Origin: an uncultured Sphingomonadales bacterium
Lineage (GTDB): Bacteria > Pseudomonadota > Alphaproteobacteria > Sphingomonadales > Sphingomonadaceae
Length of the DNA: 6,250 nt
Assembly (NCBI GenBank): GCA_903958285.1
Contig: CAJBSR010000340.1
Coordinates: 1-6,250 of the forward strand
Direction: 5' to 3'
The position numbers and the translations under genes are program-made. Under the pieces are notes generated by a model. The model made no database searches. It had not been told where the DNA came from and was given only the letters and a program-made list of their open reading frames with translations. Shown here piece by piece: positions 1 through 4,806 of this stretch (positions within the stretch are counted from its first letter, which is position 1; every line of letters starts with the position of its first letter).

Positions 1-965
1 AGGTGCAGGAAGATGTGGTCCTTATTGGGGCCAACACCGCGACCTTCGCGCATTTCCATGGCCATGGAGCGCGAGACGACGTCGCGCGAGGCGAGGTCCT
101 TGGCCGATGGGGCATAGCGTTCCATGAAACGCTCACCTTCGGAATTGGTCAGATAGCCGCCTTCGCCGCGTGCACCCTCAGTGATGAGCACGCCTGCGCC
201 GTAAATGCCTGTCGGGTGGAACTGGACGAACTCCAGATCCTGCAACGGCAGGCCCGCGCGCAACACCATGCCGCCGCCATCACCTGTGCAGGTGTGCGCC
301 GAGGTTGCCGAGAAATAGGCACGGCCATAGCCGCCGGTGGCCAGCACGACCGACTGGGCACGGAAGCGGTGGATCGTCCCGTCTTCCATGCACATGGCGA
401 TGACGCCACGGCATTCGGGGCCATCGGGGCCGTCTTCCATGATGAGGTCGAGCGCGAAATATTCGATGTAGAAGTCCGCATCGTATTTCAGGCTCTGCTG
501 GTAGAGCGCGTGCAGCATGGCGTGGCCGGTACGGTCCGCCGCGGCACAGGTGCGCTGCACTGGCGGGCCTTCGCCCATATTCTGCATGTGGCCGCCGAAC
601 GGACGCTGGTAGATCGTGCCATTGTCGTTGCGGCTGAACGGCACGCCGGCGTGCTCCAGCTCGTAAACGGCGGCAGGCGCTTCACGCACCATATATTCAA
701 TCGCGTCCTGATCACCCAGCCAGTCCGACCCCTTGACCGTGTCGTACATGTGCCAGGTCCAGTGATCGGGCGAGTTGTTGCCAAGCGACGCCGCAATCCC
801 GCCCTGCGCTGCAACCGTGTGGCTGCGCGTCGGGAAGACCTTGGTGATGCAGGCTGTCTTCAGACCGGCTTCGGCCGCGCCCATCGTCGCGCGCAGGCCA
901 GAGCCGCCCGCGCCGACAACAACGACGTCATAGGTATGGTCGATAATCTTATAGGCTTCGGACAT
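1..965 (-). CDS. sdhA: Succinate dehydrogenase flavoprotein subunit, 5' part (cut by window edge)
   Basis: Catalytic subunit of complex II: it oxidises succinate to fumarate on the cytoplasmic side of the inner membrane and passes electrons through FAD to SdhB. The first 321 codons are present, starting [20 protein letters not shown]; the family is about 600 residues, so roughly half is missing to the left. Visible are the dinucleotide fold GAGGSG (residues 18-23), TRSHT with His49 as the expected covalent FAD attachment site, and the substrate motif FHPTG followed by TEGARGEGG. His250, Thr262, Glu263 and Arg294 (in SRDVVSR) match the spacing of E. coli His242, Thr254, Glu255 and Arg286. The fragment ends in [14 protein letters not shown], typical of SdhA. 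The ATG shares one base with the sdhD stop (TGATG), which implies translational coupling within sdhCDA(B). The reading frame is intact and identity is very secure. Confidence 0.98.
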   Translation of the reverse strand, partial: MSEAYKIIDHTYDVVVVGAGGSGLRATMGAAEAGLKTACITKVFPTRSHTVAAQGGIAASLGNNSPDHWTWHMYDTVKGSDWLGDQDAIEYMVREAPAAVYELEHAGVPFSRNDNGTIYQRPFGGHMQNMGEGPPVQRTCAAADRTGHAMLHALYQQSLKYDADFYIEYFALDLIMEDGPDGPECRGVIAMCMEDGTIHRFRAQSVVLATGGYGRAYFSATSAHTCTGDGGGMVLRAGLPLQDLEFVQFHPTGIYGAGVLITEGARGEGGYLTNSEGERFMERYAPSAKDLASRDVVSRSMAMEMREGRGVGPNKDHIFLH

Positions 966-1354
966 CAGTTGGGTGTCCCCGTCAGAGCAATCTTGGCGAT
1001 GGCGAACAGCGCGAAGGCGCCTGTGCCGAGCGTGTAGAAGGTGAGCGCCGTCAGGCTGGCAAACTTTGTGCCTTCTTCATGGACATAATCCTCAATCACG
1101 ACCTGAAGGCCGATGCGGAAGTGCCAGAAGACCGAGATGACAAGCAGCATCATCGGCACGGCAGCCATCGGCTGGGCCAGCCAAGTGGTGACCGTGGTGT
1201 AATCGTAAGTCGGCAGACGCACGAGCGAGATGAGCAGCCAAGGCAGCAGCAGCAGATTGCCGACCGCCGTCATGCGGTGCAGCACCCAATGCGCGCCACC
1301 ATGTTTTGCCGAACCGAGACCGCGGACGCGGCCCAGACCTGTTCCGGTTCCCAT
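965..1354 (-). CDS. sdhD: Succinate dehydrogenase membrane anchor subunit SdhD
   Basis: Hydrophobic anchor of complex II. With SdhC it holds the SdhAB dimer to the inner membrane, binds heme b and forms the ubiquinone site. The 129-residue product has the alphaproteobacterial N-terminus [19 protein letters not shown] and three hydrophobic helices (about residues 30-47, 62-86 and 100-124). The second helix contains [15 protein letters not shown]. His78 is in the position of the E. coli heme ligand His71, and Asp89-Tyr90 match the quinone-site Asp82-Tyr83, with the same 12-residue His-to-Tyr spacing. It starts 4 bases after the sdhC stop, with an AAGGG-type ribosome binding site lying in the end of sdhC, and its TGA overlaps the sdhA ATG by one base. 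The gene is complete and in normal operon order. Confidence 0.95.
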   Translation of the reverse strand: MGTGTGLGRVRGLGSAKHGGAHWVLHRMTAVGNLLLLPWLLISLVRLPTYDYTTVTTWLAQPMAAVPMMLLVISVFWHFRIGLQVVIEDYVHEEGTKFASLTALTFYTLGTGAFALFAIAKIALTGTPN

Positions 1355-1358
1355 CGCC

Positions 1359-1754
1359 TTATCCCTTCACGAACAGCAGATAGCCCCAGAGCGCGGCTGT
1401 CATCACAACGCCAAAGACGAAGGTTGCGCGCGCCCAGAAGCGGTTGGTGTTAAGTTCATAGCCTGCGCCGACATCGAGTACGAAGTGCCGAAGGCCGGAG
1501 CCGAGATGCTGGAAGAACGCCCAGCTGAGGCCGATCAGGACCAATTGGCCCAGCGGATGCTTCGCCCAGCCGAGGAAGTAATCATAGGATTCCTGCCCCG
1601 TTGCGGCGGCTACAAGCCACCATGTCAAAACAAGCACACCAACGGTCGCCATCCCGGTTCCGGTCACACGGTGTATGATGGAGGCCGCCATGTTGGCGCC
1701 CCATTTCCAGATCGTCAGGTGCGGCGAGAGCGGCCTTGCGCGGTTTTGCGCCAT
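1359..1754 (-). CDS. sdhC: Succinate dehydrogenase cytochrome b556 subunit SdhC
   Basis: Large membrane anchor of complex II, 131 residues, starting MAQNRARPLSPHLTIWKW. SIIHRVTG (residues 25-32) supplies Ser25 and Arg29, equivalent to the quinone-site Ser27 and Arg31 of E. coli. HLGSGLRHFVLD (83-94) carries the expected heme b ligand His83 (E. coli His84). Three hydrophobic segments lie at about 30-51, 66-86 and 108-129. I chose the start at 1754 because AGGGA lies six bases upstream of it. An ATG two codons earlier (1760) directly abuts that site, and a longer frame reaching 1841 has no homologous residues. It is the first gene of the leftward sdhCDA operon, so the promoter should lie in the divergent spacer to its right. 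Confidence 0.95.
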   Translation of the reverse strand: MAQNRARPLSPHLTIWKWGANMAASIIHRVTGTGMATVGVLVLTWWLVAAATGQESYDYFLGWAKHPLGQLVLIGLSWAFFQHLGSGLRHFVLDVGAGYELNTNRFWARATFVFGVVMTAALWGYLLFVKG

Positions 1755-1857
1755 GATCATTCCCTGTCTTTTGTCAGTTCGTCGCCATCCCCTTAACGCG
1801 TCAGACGGTCGGCGCAACTGCCTTTGCCCAAAGGGACACATCGGTTAAGGGGCCAGT
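1755..1857. promoter_or_regulatory. Divergent control region between sdhC and the SDR gene
   Basis: This 103-base spacer must hold the promoters for leftward sdhCDA and for the rightward SDR gene unless the latter is driven from elsewhere. CCCCTTAAC (1789-1797) and its exact complement GTTAAGGGG (1844-1852) form a 9-bp inverted repeat 46 bases apart. Between them is a tighter palindrome, CCTTTG-CC-CAAAGG (1821-1834), which could be an operator. The right arm doubles as the SDR ribosome binding site. The left arm, read leftward, precedes a five-codon ATG...TGA leader. I cannot name convincing -35/-10 boxes. That the region regulates is inferred from gene orientation; a specific regulator is not known. 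Confidence 0.6.
1761..1765 (-). promoter_or_regulatory. Ribosome binding site that sets the sdhC start
   Basis: Read leftward this is AGGGA, six bases before the ATG at 1754 and zero bases before the alternative ATG at 1760. The spacing favours the MAQNRARP start. Confidence 0.65.
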
Positions 1858-2550
1858 ATGACAAAGAACATCATCATCACCGGCGCGTCCCGAGGGATTG
1901 GCGCGGCTATTCGCACCCGTTTTGGATATGAGGACACCCGTATTTTTGCGGTCGCCAGCAAAGATTTTGATCTTTCAACGGCCGGTGGCGCGGGGGATCT
2001 TTGGGAGGCCGGGCTGGCCGCGCTTGAGGGGCGCGTCGACATCCTCGTCAACAATGCAGGCGTGTTTGAAGAAAACCCCCTCACCTCTGATGAGCCTGAT
2101 TGGCTCTCCGGCTGGGAACGCACGATGCAGATCAATCTGACATCCTCCGCCCTGCTCTGCCGCCGCGCCGTGCTGCACTGGCAGGACCGGAAGGCCGAGG
2201 GGCGCATTGTCAACGTCGCCAGCCGCGCCGCCTATCGCGGAGATTCGCCGCAACACTGGCATTATGCCGCGTCCAAGGGCGGCATGGTCGCGATGACCAA
2301 GTCGATTGCCCGCGCGTACGCAGCGCAAGGCATCCTTGCTTATACCATCTGCCCCGGCTTCACGATGACTGGCATGGCCGATGATTATCTGGCGAGCCGT
2401 GGCGGCGACAAATTGCTGGCGGACATTCCGCTCGGTCGTGTGGCCATGCCTGAGGAAGTCGCTGAGATGGTCGCGTTTTGTGCGCTGAAGGCCCCGCCAT
2501 CCATGACGGGTGCTGTTCTGGATGTAAACGGCGCCAGCTACGTCCGCTGA
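1858..2550 (+). CDS. SDR family oxidoreductase (classical short-chain dehydrogenase)
   Basis: NAD(P)-dependent oxidoreductase of the classical short-chain dehydrogenase/reductase family, 230 residues, soluble, with no signal peptide. In order: cofactor motif TGASRGIG (8-15), NNAG (65-68), and a catalytic tetrad of Asn93, Ser122, Tyr136 and Lys140 (YAASKGG), then CPGF (165-168) and a C-terminal VLDVNGASYVR. This layout resembles FabG-like 3-ketoacyl reductases, but the substrate cannot be read from sequence. It is slightly short for the family (usually about 245-255), mainly because the segment between the first Rossmann strands and NNAG is compact. The ATG at 1858 has AAGGGG five bases upstream. 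It is divergent from sdhC and not obviously in an operon; the next gene on the same strand starts 254 bases on. Family assignment is firm and the specific role is unknown. Confidence 0.93.
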   Translation: MTKNIIITGASRGIGAAIRTRFGYEDTRIFAVASKDFDLSTAGGAGDLWEAGLAALEGRVDILVNNAGVFEENPLTSDEPDWLSGWERTMQINLTSSALLCRRAVLHWQDRKAEGRIVNVASRAAYRGDSPQHWHYAASKGGMVAMTKSIARAYAAQGILAYTICPGFTMTGMADDYLASRGGDKLLADIPLGRVAMPEEVAEMVAFCALKAPPSMTGAVLDVNGASYVR

Positions 2551-2571
2551 CTGTAAACCTGCACAAAAGGT

Positions 2572-2608
2572 CATACGTAGAAACACTTATGGGTATATCT
2601 ACGATATG
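2572..2608. repeat. Imperfect inverted repeat in the AT-rich spacer after the SDR gene
   Basis: CATACGTAGA (2572-2581) is complemented by TCTACG-a-TATG (2598-2608): ten pairs with one bulged base and a 16-base centre. It starts 21 bases after the SDR stop, in the most AT-rich part of the window. No T-run follows, so it is a poor intrinsic terminator. A binding site for a dimeric regulator or a promoter-proximal element for the downstream gene fits better, but this is inference. Confidence 0.5.
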
Positions 2609-2656
2609 GTGAGAATTGCATCCGATAGACTAACTATGTTTCGACAGCGGGGCAGA

Positions 2657-2671
2657 TGTCCTTGAAGGACA
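2657..2671. promoter_or_regulatory. Candidate operator: 15-bp near-perfect palindrome upstream of the regulator
   Basis: TGTCCTT-G-AAGGACA is a perfect 7-bp inverted repeat around one central base, 133 bases before the regulator start. Its size and symmetry suit a dimeric winged-helix protein, so autoregulation by the product of 2805-3299 is possible. No experimental or family motif supports this. The rest of the spacer 2551-2804 shows no convincing gene or sigma70 box. Confidence 0.35.
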
Positions 2672-2791
2672 CAGGCAGGTCGTCATTAGCCGCACCGCCG
2701 CCGTCATGAGTAATCGGGGATCCTCCCCAAAATGCGTAGACAGCGTTGAACAAGCAATTCGGAAGCGGCCGCAAGGCCAATTCTGGCGACG

Positions 2792-2796
2792 AAGGA
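2792..2796 (+). promoter_or_regulatory. Ribosome binding site that sets the regulator start
   Basis: AAGGA lies eight bases before the ATG at 2805. The longer in-frame ATG at 2706 has no comparable site, and the 33 extra residues it would add look unlike the protein body. Confidence 0.6.
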
Positions 2797-2804
2797 ACTT
2801 TACC

Positions 2805-3299
2805 ATGAGCCAGGGCTCACATGACGAAATGCAGGACATCATCATACAGACCGTGTCGGCGCTCAATTCGCTGTCGCAGCGGATTGCTTCCCCGACCGCA
2901 GAATCGTTGCTCCATCCCGTCGACGCCGAACTCCGCCTGCGCCGCCGGCGAGAACGCGCCTTTAGCGTCAATTACTTCGGCGATGCCGCGTGGGACATTC
3001 TTCTGGAACTGGAACGCGCCCAGCGCATGGGGCACAATCTCGCGATCACCGATATCGGCGTTGAATCGCGTATCCCGCTAACAACCGTGCTCCGCTACCT
3101 AACCCGCTTGGAAAAGGATGGGTTTATTGATCGCAAGATTGACCCAACCGATCGCCGCCGCGTATTCGTCTCGCTCTCGCAAAACGGATATCATCTGGTC
3201 TGCCAAGCCTTTGGGATTGAACCTAAGGCAATCGCCGGGTCAGCAAATGCCACCATTGGCTTTGCCGCCGCAGCACCTGCGTCCTGCTTCATCAGCTAA
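2805..3299 (+). CDS. Winged-helix DNA-binding protein, MarR-like
   Basis: Predicted transcription regulator of 164 residues. After a helical N-terminus (1-40) comes a very basic stretch, LRLRRRRERAF (43-53), then FGDAAWDILLELERAQRMG (58-76), a helix-turn-helix (about 78-108, ITDIGVESRIPLTTVLRYLTRLEKDGFI) and a wing, RKIDPTDRRRVFVSLS (110-125). The FGDxAWDILL block before the helix-turn-helix and the DPTDRRRVFVSLS wing match a group of MarR-type winged-helix proteins that I recall from sphingomonads; no ligand is known to me. The last ~27 residues (138-164) are Ala-rich and do not resemble a MarR dimerisation helix, so the tail is either lineage-specific or altered. The start at 2805 is set by AAGGA. 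It stands alone, with inverted repeats upstream and a terminator downstream. DNA binding is well supported; targets are unknown. Confidence 0.82.
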   Translation: MSQGSHDEMQDIIIQTVSALNSLSQRIASPTAESLLHPVDAELRLRRRRERAFSVNYFGDAAWDILLELERAQRMGHNLAITDIGVESRIPLTTVLRYLTRLEKDGFIDRKIDPTDRRRVFVSLSQNGYHLVCQAFGIEPKAIAGSANATIGFAAAAPASCFIS

Positions 3300-3319
3300 G
3301 ACGCCACTGACCTGCATGA

Positions 3320-3352
3320 CGGCGTCGGTTCATTTGCCGACGCCGCCATTTT
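3320..3352 (+). terminator. Intrinsic terminator of the regulator gene
   Basis: CGGCGTCGG (3320-3328) pairs perfectly with CCGACGCCG (3337-3345) around an 8-base loop, followed by CCATTTT. The GC-rich stem and short T-run 21 bases after the regulator stop fit a rho-independent terminator for rightward transcription. Read leftward there is no T-run, so it is less convincing for the converging 70-residue gene. Confidence 0.65.
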
Positions 3353-3380
3353 CCGCCCGATCTGCGGATCAGCTGCGCCG

Positions 3381-3593
3381 TTAATGCGCCGTGCTGTCCG
3401 CAGCGCCGAGGCCCAGTTCCTCAACCAGCTGGTCAATCGCTTCGGAAATGCGGATCGCGACAAGATCAAGCTCCAACGCATCAGCAACAGCCAATTGTTC
3501 ATTCAATGAATGCAGCAAGGCAAAGCGCGCATCAGAATGCGGCTGTGCCTGCGAAGCTGCAAGCAGCTCCTGCAGTTCCGGTTTCATTTTCAT
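3381..3593 (-). CDS. Small conserved-looking hypothetical protein, 70 residues
   Basis: I do not recognise this gene. The product starts MKMKPELQELLAASQAQPHS and ends LGLGAADSTAH. It appears almost wholly helical, rich in Leu, Ala and Glu, acidic, without cysteine, tryptophan, signal peptide or membrane segment. Residues 35-60 (AVADALELDLVAIRISEAIDQLVEEL) read as an amphipathic helix pair that could mediate oligomerisation. A strong ribosome binding site, GGAGG (3599-3603 read leftward), sits five bases before the ATG at 3593, which is the main reason to believe the gene. The second ATG (codon 3) is less well spaced. It converges on the regulator (81-base gap) and diverges from prmA (183-base gap), so it is monocistronic. 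A rightward frame of similar length covers the same DNA but lacks a ribosome binding site. Confidence 0.72.
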   Translation of the reverse strand: MKMKPELQELLAASQAQPHSDARFALLHSLNEQLAVADALELDLVAIRISEAIDQLVEELGLGAADSTAH

Positions 3594-3598
3594 GTCTC

Positions 3599-3603
3599 CC
3601 TCC
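3599..3603 (-). promoter_or_regulatory. Strong ribosome binding site of the 70-residue gene
   Basis: Read leftward this is GGAGG with a five-base spacer (GAGAC) to the ATG at 3593. It is the best Shine-Dalgarno match in the window and supports translation of an otherwise anonymous small frame. Confidence 0.7.
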
Positions 3604-3635
3604 GACCCCCCACTCGGTGTCGGTCGTCAGCAACT

Positions 3636-3657
3636 CAGATGGCCAGCCCGCCATCTG
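3636..3657. repeat. 8-bp perfect inverted repeat in the spacer before prmA
   Basis: CAGATGGC (3636-3643) and GCCATCTG (3650-3657) enclose six bases. The site lies 43 bases before the 70-residue gene (leftward) and 120 bases before prmA (rightward), so it could be a shared operator or a leader hairpin of either transcript. No T-run flanks it, so termination is unlikely. Function is inferred from position only. Confidence 0.5.
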
Positions 3658-3747
3658 TTCTGCCATTCCCTACGACCGAGCATGGCATAAAGTTCAATCA
3701 CGCTGGCCACAATCAAATTCAATTCGGTTGCATCAGCGCGCTTGCGT

Positions 3748-3762
3748 GCCCCGTTCTGGGGC
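3748..3762 (+). promoter_or_regulatory. Leader hairpin just before prmA
   Basis: GCCCC (3748-3752) pairs with GGGGC (3758-3762) around GTTCT; two flanking G-U pairs could extend the stem in RNA. It ends 14 bases before the prmA ATG and hides the only other G-rich stretch that could serve as a ribosome binding site. It could lower or tune translation. Speculative. Confidence 0.3.
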
Positions 3763-3776
3763 GTAATCACGCGAGG

Positions 3777-4763
3777 ATGACCGACACATCTGAAAGCTGG
3801 AAGATCACCCTGCCCTGCACGCGGCTGCAGGCAGAGCAGATCGACTTCGAAATGGAGGCCTTTGCTTCCTTTGATGAACCGCCCACCATCGTCGCGAGCG
3901 AGCCCGACCCTGCCCGACCAAATGACTGGGAAATATCCGCATTTTTTGTTGGCAAACCAGATAATTACCAGATCGACCTTATCCGCGCCCTTGCGCCCGG
4001 CACACCCTTTTCCAAGGTCGTGATTGAACGCGTGGAGGAAGAAGATTGGGTCACCCTCAGCCAGCAGTCCTCCCAACCCGTTTCGGCCGGTCGGTTCTTC
4101 GTCCACACCTCTGCCTTTAAAGAAAAAGCGCCTGCCGGATCGGTTGTTTTTCTGATCGAGGCGAGCCGCGCCTTCGGCACAGGCGGACATGAGACAACGA
4201 GCAATTGCCTCAAGACGCTCGACTCGCTGCGCCGCACCGGCGCCCGTTTTGACAACATCATGGACGTTGGCACCGGCACCGGGCTGCTCGCCTTTGCCGC
4301 AGGCCATTTGTGGCCCCGCGCGTATGTGACGGCATCGGATATCGACCCGGTCAGCATCGAAATCTCCATCGAGAATGCAGACGCCAATGCCATCCCGGTT
4401 GGCCAGTTTCCCGGCCAAGTCGCTTTGTGCGCGGCCTCGGGCACCGACCATGAGATGATCCAACGGCGCGCGCCTTATGATCTTGTGATTGCCAACATCC
4501 TCGCCGGACCGCTTATTGAGCTGGCCCCTGCGCTGGCCGACATTCTGGCAGAAGGCGGGACGCTGATCCTCGCAGGATTGCTCGACAAGCAGGTCGACGC
4601 CGTGAAGCGCGCTTATGCACAGCAGGGCCTGCGCCTCGCGGCATCGACAGGGGGGGAATGGCCTTGCCTCCGCCTTGTCAAACGACGGCGCTATGGCTGG
4701 CGCCGCCCCAGCCGACCGGCGCTGACAACCAGCCAGCCACCCGGCGACTTTGGCACGTGGTAG
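3777..4763 (+). CDS. prmA: Ribosomal protein L11 methyltransferase (PrmA family)
   Basis: Cytoplasmic SAM-dependent methyltransferase expected to methylate ribosomal protein L11 (in E. coli, at lysines and the N-terminal amine). The 328-residue product has an N-terminal substrate-recognition domain (about 1-110), the family signature FGTGGHETT (133-141), SAM motif I DVGTGTGLLA (163-172), an acidic DID after the second strand (188-190), and NILAGPL (240-246), the family's (N/D)PPY-like motif. Core homology stops near KRRRYGW (302-308). A further ~20 residues rich in Pro, Arg and Thr make it longer than the usual ~295-310. The ATG at 3777 is chosen because homology begins there. Its only ribosome-binding-like bases, GAGG, directly abut the ATG, so initiation may be weak. 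Upstream in-frame ATGs run through sequence that does not look coding. gshA follows after 43 bases, possibly in one transcript. Confidence 0.9.
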   Translation: MTDTSESWKITLPCTRLQAEQIDFEMEAFASFDEPPTIVASEPDPARPNDWEISAFFVGKPDNYQIDLIRALAPGTPFSKVVIERVEEEDWVTLSQQSSQPVSAGRFFVHTSAFKEKAPAGSVVFLIEASRAFGTGGHETTSNCLKTLDSLRRTGARFDNIMDVGTGTGLLAFAAGHLWPRAYVTASDIDPVSIEISIENADANAIPVGQFPGQVALCAASGTDHEMIQRRAPYDLVIANILAGPLIELAPALADILAEGGTLILAGLLDKQVDAVKRAYAQQGLRLAASTGGEWPCLRLVKRRRYGWRRPSRPALTTSQPPGDFGTW

Positions 4764-4768
4764 ATTTT

Positions 4769-4785
4769 CGTTTCACATCGAAACG
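4769..4785. repeat. Short inverted repeat between prmA and gshA
   Basis: CGTTTC (4769-4774) and GAAACG (4780-4785) flank ACATC in the 43-base gap. It could be an operator or mRNA hairpin ahead of gshA, but a 6-bp repeat may also occur by chance. No clear promoter boxes are visible, so co-transcription with prmA remains possible. Confidence 0.3.
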
Positions 4786-4806
4786 GTCCGTCCTAAGGGG
4801 GCGCGC

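Noticed and set aside
3..1037. Long open frame on the plus strand over sdhA
   Set aside because: It is the complement of the conserved sdhA frame, with no ribosome binding site and no recognisable family; high-GC codon bias keeps the opposite strand open.
2606..2665. 19-codon ORF (MVRIASDRL...) in the SDR-regulator spacer
   Set aside because: No ribosome binding site, and its start lies within the inverted repeat; a chance frame is likelier.
2706..2804. N-terminal extension of the regulator from the ATG at 2706
   Set aside because: There is no ribosome binding site, and AAGGA is well placed for the ATG at 2805. The nearby GGGGA-TCC-TCCCC repeat (2716-2728) also fits non-coding spacer.
2796..2804. 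General stress (EcfG-type GGAAC) promoter element near GGAACTT
   Set aside because: It lies directly before the regulator ATG and overlaps the ribosome binding site, with no GTT partner at the right distance, so it cannot serve as its promoter.
3510..3776. N-terminal extension of prmA from an upstream ATG
   Set aside because: The added 89 residues look non-coding (Cys/Arg/Pro-rich, no homology), overlap the 70-residue gene on the other strand and would cross both spacer hairpins.
3627..4463. 278-residue frame on the minus strand over prmA
   Set aside because: It is antisense to the conserved PrmA motifs and has no ribosome binding site or family features.
4650..4656. Run of seven G in prmA as a possible frameshift
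   Set aside because: The frame continues after it with family-like residues GEWPCLRLVKRRRYG, so no shift occurred at this point.
4750..4806. TTG start for gshA inside the end of prmA
   Set aside because: The ATG at 4807 has a strong G-rich ribosome binding site at proper spacing, and the extra residues are not family-like.
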